Shown piece after piece: positions 1 through 10,200 of a stretch of 32,840 nt of DNA. The stretch is from Magnetococcales bacterium (GTDB lineage: Bacteria; Pseudomonadota; Magnetococcia; Magnetococcales; JADFYX01). The DNA is taken from the NCBI GenBank assembly GCA_015231305.1, contig JADGBW010000029.1, forward strand, positions 1-32,840. Direction: 5' to 3'. The position numbers and the translations under genes are program-made. Position 1 is the stretch's first letter. Every line of letters starts with the position of its first letter. Under the pieces are notes generated by a model that did not search any database, was not told where the DNA came from, and was given only the letters and a program-made list of their open reading frames with translations.

Positions 1-174
1 TGGGCCAATCATTAAAATATTTTTTGGGTAGACCTCCTCCCGCATCACCGGGTCTAGCAGTCTTCGTCGCCAGCGATTACGTAAAGCAATGGATACAGCA
101 CGTTTGGCATCATTTTGACCGATAATATAGCGGTCTAACTCAGAGACAGTTTCACGGGGGGTATATTCGGACAT
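1..174 (-). CDS. hslU: HslU ATPase, N-terminal part (runs off window)
   Basis: These are the first 58 codons of the ATP-dependent unfoldase that caps the HslV peptidase in the cytoplasm. The ATG lies at 174-172. The translation starts [20 protein letters not shown] and continues with [18 protein letters not shown], the usual HslU N-terminus that precedes the Walker A loop. The last visible residues (ILMIGP) are the lead-in to that loop, so the gene is cut by the window edge and not truncated by mutation. It lies 35 bp downstream of hslV on the same strand, the standard hslVU order. No strong Shine-Dalgarno sequence is visible in the gap, so translation may depend on hslV. Confidence 0.95.
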   Translation of the reverse strand, partial: MSEYTPRETVSELDRYIIGQNDAKRAVSIALRNRWRRRLLDPVMREEVYPKNILMIGP

Positions 175-209
175 TTATAACTCTTAAAGTTTGCTAGAAT
201 TAAAAAAAT

Positions 210-737
210 TTATAGTTCTTCTATGACAAAATTATGATTTGTGTATATGCAGATATCTGCTGTAATACGCAGAGACTCTTCAACAATTTTTCTTGGTTCC
301 ATCTCTGTGTTTTTAAGTAGGGCATTAGCAGCAGCTTGAGCGTAAGGACCACCTGAACCTATTGCAAGGATACCATCTTCTGGTTCTAAAACATCGCCTG
401 TGCCTGATATTAAAAGGCTTGCTGAAGCATCTACTACAGCAAGCATGGCTTCTAGGCGACGCAGGGCGCGGTCAGTACGCCAATCTTTGGCAAGTTCTAC
501 TGCGGCTCTGGTTAAATTACCCCCATGTTTAGATAGTTTTCCTTCAAAACGCTCAAAAAGGGTAAAGGCATCGGCAGTGGAACCAGCAAACCCTGCTAAT
601 ACTTTGCCTTCGAGCATGGTTCTGACTTTTTTGGCATTGGATTTAACCACAATGTTGCCAAGAGTAACCTGACCATCGCCACCCAAAACGACTGAATTTC
701 CCCGTCGTACCGATAATATAGTGGTTCCTTTAAACAT
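210..737 (-). CDS. hslV: HslV, proteasome-like threonine peptidase subunit
   Basis: HslV is the peptidase ring of the two-component HslUV protease that degrades misfolded and regulatory proteins in the cytoplasm. The 175-residue product matches the family in length. It carries the N-terminal [34 protein letters not shown], the AKDWRTDR helix and [15 protein letters not shown]. In E. coli the catalytic Thr follows Met1 directly; here four residues (MFKG) precede T5-T6. The nucleophile therefore probably has to be exposed by removal of a short propeptide, as in several non-enteric HslV proteins. The start ATG at 737-735 has an AAGG-containing region just upstream. It is divergent from bpt and upstream of hslU. 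Confidence 0.97.
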   Translation of the reverse strand: MFKGTTILSVRRGNSVVLGGDGQVTLGNIVVKSNAKKVRTMLEGKVLAGFAGSTADAFTLFERFEGKLSKHGGNLTRAAVELAKDWRTDRALRRLEAMLAVVDASASLLISGTGDVLEPEDGILAIGSGGPYAQAAANALLKNTEMEPRKIVEESLRITADICIYTNHNFVIEEL

Positions 738-794
738 GTATATCTTTCGCCTTTTTACAATTAATTTTCAAGTATGCTATCATGATACCCTAAA

Positions 795-832
795 TAAACG
801 GATATTCCATGAATAATGGATATTATCGTTTA
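795..832. promoter_or_regulatory. Imperfect palindrome in the hslV/bpt divergent region
   Basis: Arms at 795-810 (TAAACGGATATTCCAT) and 816-832 (ATGGATATTATCGTTTA) are inverted copies apart from a one-base gap and local mismatches. A 5-base centre separates them. The palindrome lies between divergent genes, about 60 bp upstream of the hslV start and just upstream of the candidate bpt promoter. That position fits an operator or a small transcribed hairpin. I do not recognise it as the site of a named regulator. Confidence 0.4.
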
Positions 833-853
833 ATCTAAATTTAATGACATGCT

Positions 854-883
854 TTGCAAAGTAACTTTTTTAAGTGTTATAAC
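854..883 (+). promoter_or_regulatory. Candidate sigma70-type promoter for bpt-aat-ligA
   Basis: TTGCAA (854-859) and TATAAC (878-883) are separated by 18 bp, a reasonable -35/-10 pair pointing at bpt. It would give a leader of about 95 nt. This is a pattern match only in AT-rich DNA, so chance occurrence is possible. Confidence 0.35.
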
Positions 884-983
884 CGATGTTTATTTATCTT
901 TATATAAAATTTCCTTTTTGGATCAAAGGTTAAGGCGAAAGCCATATATAAAAAAAATATACGGTTGATGTGAGGTATTTAAT

Positions 984-1757
984 ATGAACTTTGATCCATC
1001 ATCCAGTGATGATCTACTACGCTTAACTCTTTATTTAACTCCTGACCACGAATGCGGATATTTTAAAGATAGACCTGCTGCTACTCTGTATGTTGACCCT
1101 GATTATGAAATGAATATGCGCACCTATCAGTTTTTGTTATATCAAGGTTTTCGTCGAAGTGGAGACCAAGTCTATCGTCCCTATTGTAGAGATTGTCACG
1201 AATGTATACCTATACGCCTGCCAGTAGAAAAATTTAAACTGAGTAAAAGTTTACGGAGGGTTTGGAAAAAAAACCAAGACCTTACAGTTACAGCTTCTCC
1301 GCCTTCCATTACCCAAGAGCGGTTTGAACTCTACCAAAACTATATAAATAATCGCCATGAAGATGGACCCATGGCAAACCCCACCCCTGATGATTTTTTA
1401 AGTTTTCTAGATTGCTCATGGGGTAAAACCCAGTTTGTTGAGTTTCGCCTGGATACTAAGTTGCTTATGGTGGCTGTTATAGACTGTTTAGAAGATGGCT
1501 TATCTGCCGTTTATACATTTTTTGATCCGGCTTTTTCATCTCGTAGTTTAGGAACCTATGCAATACTTTGGGAAGTTAAAGAGGCCCAGAGTCTTGGGAA
1601 TAAGTGGCTTTATTTAGGGTATTGGGTTGAGGGATGTAAAAAAATGCGTTACAAATCCAGGTTTAAGCCAATGCAGATTTATCAAGAACGAAAATGGGTG
1701 GAGTACGATCTGGCTGTACCTGATATTGCTGTCTTAAAAGCAAAAAAGTTCGGATAA
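984..1757 (+). CDS. bpt: Aspartate/glutamate leucyltransferase (Bpt)
   Basis: Bpt transfers leucine from Leu-tRNA to proteins with N-terminal Asp or Glu. This creates N-degrons that ClpS delivers to ClpAP. The 257-residue product belongs to the Ate1/Bpt family: a cysteine-rich N-terminal domain (C24 in HECGYF, then C68, C71 and C74 in YCRDCHEC), the FRRSGDQVYRPYC block, and a C-terminal GNAT-like domain with YTFFDP, SLGTYAILWEV, YLGYWVEGCKKMRYKSRFKP. The length is typical for bacterial Bpt. The ATG at 984 has a GAGG about 10 nt upstream. It is followed 7 bp later by aat, so both transferases of the pathway are probably cotranscribed. Bpt is preferred over arginyl-transferase because bacterial members of this short family are leucyltransferases; the substrate call is by family. 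Confidence 0.93.
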   Translation: MNFDPSSSDDLLRLTLYLTPDHECGYFKDRPAATLYVDPDYEMNMRTYQFLLYQGFRRSGDQVYRPYCRDCHECIPIRLPVEKFKLSKSLRRVWKKNQDLTVTASPPSITQERFELYQNYINNRHEDGPMANPTPDDFLSFLDCSWGKTQFVEFRLDTKLLMVAVIDCLEDGLSAVYTFFDPAFSSRSLGTYAILWEVKEAQSLGNKWLYLGYWVEGCKKMRYKSRFKPMQIYQERKWVEYDLAVPDIAVLKAKKFG

Positions 1758-1764
1758 TTTATTA

Positions 1765-2457
1765 ATGCCAGTATATTACCTGCCCCAAGAACCTATTTTT
1801 CCTCCACCATCACAAGCAGAACCAAATGGTTTGGTTGCAGTGGGGGGGGATCTCTCTTCACAAAGGCTTTTAGCAGCCTATAGTGAGGGGATTTTTCCCT
1901 GGTTCTCCAAAGGTGACCCTTATTTATGGTGGAGCCCTAACCCTCGGTTAATTTTAACTCCTGATCGGCTGCACATTCCAAAAAGCCTTAAGAAGACCAT
2001 TCGTCGTTCTCAGTTTCATGTGACTTTTAATTGTGCTTTTGAAAAAGTAATTAAAGGTTGCGCTCTAGCCACAAGAGGGGATGAACAAGAGGGAGGCACT
2101 TGGATAACCGATGAGATGTTAGATGCTTATGTTGAGTTACACCGACTAGGTTATGCCCACTCAGTTGAGGCATGGTTACTTGAAGATGGTAAGGCTGTAC
2201 TGGCTGGTGGTAGTTATGGAGTGGCTTTGGGTCGCTGTTTTTTTGGTGAGTCTATGTTTCACTGTCGCCCTGATGCCTCAAAGGTAGCATTTGTTGCTTT
2301 GGTTGGTGCTTTGCAAAAATTTGGTGTGGAGCTAATCGATTGCCAAATGAAAACCGAGCATCTTGTTAGGTTTGGTGCTTGGGAGGTTCCCAGAGACGAA
2401 TTTGTAAAAAAACTGCAAAGGGCTATGTCCGGTGAAAGTCCTCAATTTACATGGTAA
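1765..2457 (+). CDS. aat: Leucyl/phenylalanyl-tRNA-protein transferase (Aat)
   Basis: Aat adds Leu or Phe from aminoacyl-tRNA to proteins with N-terminal Lys or Arg, marking them for ClpS/ClpAP. The 230 residues include the family hallmarks PNGLVAVGGDLS, AYSEGIFPWF, WWSPNPR, GGTWI and GRCFFGESMFH. Residues E162, D192 and Q194 (GESMF and IDCQ) sit where E. coli has Glu156, Asp186 and Gln188, the residues implicated in the transfer reaction, with a constant offset. Full length. Only 7 bp separate it from bpt and 9 bp from ligA. The Shine-Dalgarno sequence is weak, so coupling to bpt translation is likely. Confidence 0.96.
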   Translation: MPVYYLPQEPIFPPPSQAEPNGLVAVGGDLSSQRLLAAYSEGIFPWFSKGDPYLWWSPNPRLILTPDRLHIPKSLKKTIRRSQFHVTFNCAFEKVIKGCALATRGDEQEGGTWITDEMLDAYVELHRLGYAHSVEAWLLEDGKAVLAGGSYGVALGRCFFGESMFHCRPDASKVAFVALVGALQKFGVELIDCQMKTEHLVRFGAWEVPRDEFVKKLQRAMSGESPQFTW

Positions 2458-4500
<2,043 letters not shown>

Positions 4501-4596
4501 AAACGTTATTTTATTGGTTGTTTCAACTGTAAAATCTAGGTCGAAAAGTAGTATTTTATTGCTTTGAAAACTGATTTCGATAATAATTTACATATT

Positions 4597-5142
4597 ATGA
4601 AAGTAAATTCAGGTTTTACCCTGTTAGAGCTTCTTATTGTTATCGCTATCGCCTTTGTCCTAATATCCTTGGCTGTGCCAACTTTCAGCTTAATTATCAA
4701 GGATAACCGCATGATCGTGCGTGTAAATAACTTCATAGGTTTAACAAGTTATGCCCGCAGTGAAGCCGTTAAACGCTCATCTCGTATTACAATTTGTCCA
4801 TCGACTACAGGAACAACTTGCCTTACAACGGGAACATGGGAGTCGGGTTGGGCTATTTTTGTCGATGCTGACGATTCTGGAACCCTAAACACTGGGGATA
4901 CTTTGCTTAAAGTTAATGCTGGGGTAACTGGTAATGATATAACCATACGGGGTAGTGCAAATATACAGAGCTATATCTCTTACAACGCTAATGGTTTAAT
5001 ACGCAAAATTGATGGTAGCTTGCAAAGCGGTAGCATGGTTTTTTGTGATGACAGGGGAGCAGGTACAGATGCTCGCACTGTTACCATAAGTGCTGTTGGT
5101 CGTCTCTCTACAACCACTGGGGCATTATCATGTACTCCATGA
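4597..5142 (+). CDS. fimT: GspH/FimT-type minor pilin
   Basis: This is a type IV pseudopilin/minor pilin thought to help prime pilus assembly at the inner membrane. The product begins MKVNSG followed by FTLLELLIVIAIAFVLISLA. That is a class III prepilin leader with PilD cleavage after Gly6, F at +1, E at +5, and a hydrophobic assembly helix. The C-terminal domain has a Cys pair (CPSTTGTTCL), a GWAIFVDADDSGTLNTGDTLL block typical of GspH/FimT, and CDDRGAGTDARTVTISAVGR. The ATG at 4597 is preferred over an upstream in-frame TTG (4564) because it gives a canonical short leader. It is the first gene of the fimT-pilV-pilW-pilX-pilY1-pilE cluster and overlaps pilV by ATGA. FimU is an alternative name for the same role. 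Confidence 0.9.
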   Translation: MKVNSGFTLLELLIVIAIAFVLISLAVPTFSLIIKDNRMIVRVNNFIGLTSYARSEAVKRSSRITICPSTTGTTCLTTGTWESGWAIFVDADDSGTLNTGDTLLKVNAGVTGNDITIRGSANIQSYISYNANGLIRKIDGSLQSGSMVFCDDRGAGTDARTVTISAVGRLSTTTGALSCTP

Positions 5143-5768
5143 GAAAAAACCATACAGTTTTCTTACATAATAGAGGCTTTACCCTTATAGAAAACTTAAT
5201 TGCTCTTTTAATTCTTTCTATTGGGCTTCTCGGCCTAGGAGTGTTGCAATTAAATGGATTGCGGAGTAGCCAGGAGGCATATTATAGAGGGCAGGCGACA
5301 GCGATAGCACAGGAGTTATCAGAACGTCTGCATGCCAACCCAACTGGAGCAGTTGGCCAGTTTTATGATTTAACCCAACGTACAACTGCACCTTTTTCTT
5401 ATTCTCAAATCGACTGTACCCAAAGTTTAGACGTTTTATCAGCTGCAACGTATCCAACGGCTTTGTGTAGTGATGATCTTAACTCAGTAGGTAGCAGCAT
5501 AAACGGTGTGGCCTGTACCACCACACAAATGGCAGAATTTGATACTTTTCAGGTTTACTGCCAAGCATGGGGGTATCAAAACCCTACAACTGGTGTTGGG
5601 CAGAGCCTACCTGGTCTGCAAATTTCTGTTAGTTGTTCTGCTCCTTGCACAGCAACATCAGCTCAAACTATACAAGTTGCCTGGCAACGTTTTGGTTGGA
5701 AAACTCTCGCAGCAGATGCCAGTTGCCCTGTTAATACCGAATGTGTCTCAATAAATGTAGTGCCATGA
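5139..5768 (+). CDS. pilV: Minor pilin PilV
   Basis: PilV is a minor pilin of the priming complex. From the ATG at 5139 the product starts MRKNHTVFLHNRG then FTLIENLIALLILSIGLLGL, with PilD cleavage after Gly13 and E at +5. Next come GVLQLNGLRSSQEAYYRGQA and an IAQELSERLHAN segment characteristic of the PilV modification-protein family. The C-terminal half contains several Cys residues and ends TECVSINVVP. The ATGA at 5139-5142 overlaps the fimT stop, favouring this start. Another in-frame ATG at 5130 would add MYS. The 3' end overlaps pilW by ATGA at 5765-5768, so translation of the three genes is probably coupled. Confidence 0.9.
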   Translation: MRKNHTVFLHNRGFTLIENLIALLILSIGLLGLGVLQLNGLRSSQEAYYRGQATAIAQELSERLHANPTGAVGQFYDLTQRTTAPFSYSQIDCTQSLDVLSAATYPTALCSDDLNSVGSSINGVACTTTQMAEFDTFQVYCQAWGYQNPTTGVGQSLPGLQISVSCSAPCTATSAQTIQVAWQRFGWKTLAADASCPVNTECVSINVVP

Positions 5769-6496
5769 TGGTTATTTTAAAAAAAATAGGTAAACAACAT
5801 GGTGGTTTTTCATTAATAGAGTTGATGATATCCATGACCATCGGACTGTTGATACTTGGTGGTACGGTAAAGATATTTCAAAGTCAGCGTAGCAACTATC
5901 TACTACAACAGGGGTTAGAGCAGGTTCAGGAGTCTGGCCGTTTTTTAACTGACTTTATTAGTGCAGATTTGCGTATGGCTGGGTATCCACGGGATAGCTC
6001 AAATATTGCTAGTTCTATAATTGGTACTGAAGGTGGAGATGCCAATAGTAGTGATAGTGTTACCATACAGTATGAGTCTACCATTAATTGTGGTGGTGAT
6101 TTAACTGGTGGGGTAATAACCCAGAATCAATATTTGATTCAAAATAATGGGTCAGGCACTCCAGAATTACGATGTATTGGCAGTGTAGCATCAGGAACCC
6201 AAACTTATACTTTGGTAGAAAATTGCGAGAGAATGCAAATTCTCTATGGGGAAGATACTGACACTACCCTAAATGGCGATGCCAATGTTTATAGAGAGGC
6301 TTCTAACGTGGTTGATTGGGATAGAGTTGTAACTGTCCGTATAGCTTGGTTGGTTAGCAATGGTCAATATGTTGGTGGTAGTGAAGTGCGATCACATCGT
6401 TTGCTAAATGAAGCCCCAGTTGGGCCATTTAATGATGGATGGTTGCGACGTATTTTCTCTACCACCGTTGTGTTACGCAACCGGGTTCCCTATTAG
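5765..6496 (+). CDS. pilW: Minor pilin PilW
   Basis: PilW is a large minor pilin of the type IV pilus tip/priming complex. Starting at the ATG overlapping the pilV stop (5765), the product reads MMVILKKIGKQHGG then FSLIELMISMTIGLLILGGT. Cleavage follows Gly14, with E at +5. It continues with the PilW-typical QSQRSNYLLQQGLEQVQESGRF and DLRMAGYP, and C-terminal RIAWLVSNG and RRIFSTTVVLRNR. Upstream in-frame codons (from 5741) lie within pilV, lack a ribosome-binding site and lengthen the leader, so they were not used. It ends 15 bp before the preferred pilX start. Confidence 0.9.
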   Translation: MMVILKKIGKQHGGFSLIELMISMTIGLLILGGTVKIFQSQRSNYLLQQGLEQVQESGRFLTDFISADLRMAGYPRDSSNIASSIIGTEGGDANSSDSVTIQYESTINCGGDLTGGVITQNQYLIQNNGSGTPELRCIGSVASGTQTYTLVENCERMQILYGEDTDTTLNGDANVYREASNVVDWDRVVTVRIAWLVSNGQYVGGSEVRSHRLLNEAPVGPFNDGWLRRIFSTTVVLRNRVPY

Positions 6497-6511
6497 CTGG
6501 AGATGCTCAAT

Positions 6512-7024
6512 ATGGAACAACAAGTAAACAAAAAATATGAAGGTGAACAAGGATCGGTTCTGATAATTAGTTTGGTCATGCTGTTTTTGTTAACATTTTT
6601 TGCAATAAGTGGTTCTAAAACAAGCACTTTAAACGAAAAAATATCTGGTAATACCCAGAAAAAAAGAGTCACCTTTCAAGCGGCAGAGTCAGCTATTGAG
6701 TCAGTTGTTGAAGAAGCTAACGGATCACTTGTTGCAGGAAATGTATTGGTTGATGGAATGGTTGCCATGGTTGAGCGTCCGGTATCAGGAGTTGGATATG
6801 ACCTGAACGATGCAACTATATTAAGTGAGGCTTTAATTTGTTATGACGGTGAAGCGGTTATCCCCGGCTTTAGTATGGGTGTTGGTAAGCAAAATTTTGT
6901 CGGTCATCAGTTTAAAATACGTGGTCGTGGTTCCATAACAGCAATAAACGCGCTAACGACCAACCTACAAGGAGTTGAAAAAATTGGCCCCTCTTCAGGG
7001 GGAGGGACTGGAAACTGTCCATGA
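6512..7024 (+). CDS. pilX: Minor pilin PilX
   Basis: This is a PilX-type minor pilin. Its N-terminus has the PilX layout: a polar leader (MEQQVNKKYEGEQ) and GSVLIISLVMLFLLTFFAISG, then SKTSTLNEKISGNTQKKR and FQAAESAIESV. The usual G|F cleavage dipeptide is replaced by Q-G-S, as commonly seen in PilX proteins. The ATG at 6512 is preferred because GGAG (6499-6502) lies 9 nt upstream; an in-frame ATG at 6503 has no spacing to that site. The stop forms an ATGA at 7021-7024. What follows is a long-hairpin element and not the next pil gene, which separates pilX from pilY1 by 192 bp. Confidence 0.87.
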   Translation: MEQQVNKKYEGEQGSVLIISLVMLFLLTFFAISGSKTSTLNEKISGNTQKKRVTFQAAESAIESVVEEANGSLVAGNVLVDGMVAMVERPVSGVGYDLNDATILSEALICYDGEAVIPGFSMGVGKQNFVGHQFKIRGRGSITAINALTTNLQGVEKIGPSSGGGTGNCP

Positions 7025-7030
7025 CGTTGT

Positions 7031-7201
7031 ATAACCCTAGAACAGCAGTTGGAAGCGCGCACCTAGCGCAACCTATTGATTCACATAGCATATCAGAAGA
7101 AAGTCTTATCACCAACAAGGTGACCACGATTTCTACTGATACACCAGATAAATCAATAGATTACACTATGCACGCACTTCCAACTACCGTTTCTAGGATA
7201 A
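7031..7201. repeat. Long-hairpin (MITE-like) element, copy A, between pilX and pilY1
   Basis: The whole stretch folds on itself. The left arm (from 7031, CCCTAGAACAGCAGTTGGAAG) and the right arm (to 7201, ending CTTCCAACTACCGTTTCTAGG) are inverted copies, and the similarity continues through CTATTGATT and TATCAGAAGAAA to the centre at 7109-7123 (TCACC-AACAA-GGTGA). A second diverged copy, with the same centre and ends, is at 24587-24752. No transposase is inside. A 68-codon reading frame starting at 7021 spans it but has no family resemblance and is probably fortuitous. In the pil mRNA it would form a very long hairpin ending just before the pilY1 ribosome-binding site. Confidence 0.75.
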
Positions 7202-7216
7202 CAAGGAAACGTTTCT

Positions 7217-10200
7217 ATGAAAAATAGATTTTTTCTTACAGTATCTCTGGTTTGCCTATTAGCGTGGAGTTCTCCTAGTAGGGGCGATGATACTGAGATT
7301 TTTTTTGGTGGCGATTGGAGTGCAGGGGGCACAATTCAACCAAATATCCTTTTTGTATTGGATACCTCCAGCAGTATGAATAGTTATGACGGGACCAGCT
7401 CAACTAGGTTGGACCGTATGAAGGTGGCTCTACGTAGTATTTTGGCTGATACTTCTGGGGTTAATGTGGGTTTGATGCGTTTTTCAAACCCTGGTGGACC
7501 GGTACTATTTCCTGTAGCTGGAATTGATGAAGAAGTATCTCAAATTGTTGGTGTGTCAGCTACTCAAGATGCCAATACATCTCAGGTCTCTATTAGAGAA
7601 AGTAGCGATGATGCCGAGGAGAGTGCAGCCGGGGTAATGAGCCTAACCCAAAGTGATTTAGAAATGGTTACTCTGCCTGCTGATGGAGGCACTGCTAGTG
7701 TTGAAGTGCAGATTAGCAGCGAAAATGATGCTGTAGAACAACGCTCCAACAGTACTATGTATATGGATAGCAGTGATTTGGAGCTGGTTTATGATAGTGG
7801 AAACCAAACTGTTGGTTTACGGTTTCAGAATGTTGCGCTGCCTCAAGGAGCAACCATTGTTAGTGCTCACATAGAATTTGAGGTGGATAAATACCAGAGT
7901 CAGGATACTGATTTGCTAATTGAAGGTCAGGATATAGACAGTGCCCCAGCTTTTGCAGATAGCAACAATAATGTCTCCTTGCGAACAAGAACCACAGCTA
8001 AAGTCAATTGGAACGGCGTACCCATTTTAAATACAAATGAAATTCTTACCACCCCCAACCTTAATGGTATAGTAGAAGAAATTGTAGGCCGAGCTGGTTG
8101 GGTAAGTGGCAATGATATGGTTTTTATTATAACCGGAACCGGAAAAAGAGAGGTGGAGTCGGTTAATTCTGGTGAGCAAGCCCCCAAATTGGTTATTACC
8201 TATGAGACTGGTTCTGGTACATCTGCTGGTGATCAGATAGTTGGTTTGCGTTTTCAAAATCTGATGGTTCCACAAGGAGTAACCATCACCAGTGCTAGTT
8301 TAGATTTTAAAGCAGTATCTGCTGAAAATAGTAACCTTTCGTTAGTTATAAGAGGGGAAGATGTAGATAACTCCAGCACCTTTACCACGACTTCAGGGGA
8401 CATTTCAAGCCGGACACTAACTACAGCAGTTGCCCCTTGGGATAATGTTGCAAGCTGGGATACAGTAGGTGGAAGTTATCAGCCGGGAGATATTAAAAAT
8501 GTAATTCAAGAAATTGTAAATCGTGGGGGATGGTGTGGAGGAAACGCCCTTTCACTGATTATAAGTGGTTTAGGTGGCCCAGGTAAAAGGACTGCAGAGT
8601 CATATGACTCCAGCCCTGGCCTAGCTCCAACCCTTAGTGTCTCTTGGGACCCGGACTCTCTAGCAACTGCTGGAGGCTGTATTGTTCGGTCATTGGTAAG
8701 CCAAATCTCTGCCTCAAGTGATGATGCGGAGGAGTCAGCTGGTGGTTCTGTGGATCTAACCAGTACCGATTTAGAGTTGGTTGAGGAGGACTCAACCCAG
8801 ACTATCGGCCTGCGTTTTCGTTCTCTATCCATTCCCCAAGGGGCCACCATATCTAGTGCTCAATTAGAGTTTGAAATTGATGAGTCTGCTAGTGGAGCAA
8901 CCTCTTTAACCCTGCGAGCTGAGAATATAGATAGTGCTTTAGCCTTTGCTAGCAGCAGTAATAATATCACTAACAGAGCCACCACTACTGCATCTGTAGC
9001 TTGGAATGGGGTAGATGCTCCTGGGGTGAATGGAAAACTGATTTCACCAGATATTACCTCTTTAGTTCAGGAGGTAGTAAACAGAGCTGGTTGGGTTAAC
9101 GGCAATAACATGGCTTTTATTATTACGGGTTCTGGTAAACGGGTGGTGGAGTCCTACAACGGTGAAACTGGTGCAGCAGCCAAGTTGCGAGTCACCTACT
9201 CTGGAGGAGTGGAGAGCCAAGTCACCGGGAAAACAGTTCGCAGTCGTTTGATTGAGTTGGTAGATGAAATTCAATATCGCAGTGGAACACCAATTGTTGA
9301 TAGTCTTTATGAAGCTGCCCGATATTTTAGAGGAGAAGGGGTGGATTATGGAACCACAAGAGGTAATCAGGGCAGCCGATCTGAATATACCCGTGTCAGT
9401 CATCCTGCATCTTATACAGGAGGAACATTAGTACAACCAAGTGGTTGTAGTGATTTAGAGTTGGACTCCACCAACTGCAAACTAGAGGAAATTACAGGTT
9501 CTCCTATCTATACCTCACCTATTACCAATAGTTGCCAAGAAAACCATATAGTTTTGCTTTCAGATGGCTCACCTAGTGTTAATACTTCAGTAACAAGGGT
9601 TGAGAGCCTTATAAATGCAGCTTGCAGTGGTTCAGGAAGCAGCAAGTGTGGCCATGAGTTAGTAGCATTTCTTAAAAATGTTGATCAATCAAATCTAGAT
9701 GAAGATCAAAATATAACAACACACACCATTGGCTTTAATTTTACCAGTAGTTGGATGCGGGAGATGGCCGAAATTCATGGGGGAGGGGGTTTTTATGAAG
9801 CCAATAGTGCAACCGAGTTATTAACAGCCTTTCAGGCAATTTTTAAAGATATTCTTCAGGTAGATAGCTCTTTTGTATCACCTGGTGTAGCTGTAAACCA
9901 ATTTAACCGCTTAACCCACTTAAACGATGTCTATTTTTCTATGTTTCGTCCCAAAGAGACTCCAGAATGGGTTGGTAATCTGAAACGATACGAACTCCAT
10001 GGCTCCCCAGCAGTTTTGGTTGGAGCCTCTTATGATCCCACTGCTATACCGGCCCAAGATCCGGCTGATCATGCAGTTATAAACAGTGCTACAGGCATGT
10101 TTAAGGATACCACCCAGAGCTTTTGGTCAGACAGCCAAGATGGTAACGATGCAGCTTTGGGAGGAGCTGCTGAAGAGATAACCGATGCATTATTACCTTT

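Noticed and set aside
400-672. Plus-strand frame inside hslV
   Set aside because: Antisense shadow of a clearly conserved gene.
766-772. CTTGAAA on the minus strand upstream of hslV as a sigma32 -35 element
   Set aside because: No CCCCAT-like -10 at suitable spacing; the downstream sequence is the ribosome-binding region.
7021-7227. 68-codon reading frame between pilX and pilY1 with ATGA overlap to pilX
   Set aside because: It is made almost entirely of the hairpin element and has no ribosome-binding site of its own, no signal or pilin features and no counterpart frame in copy B.
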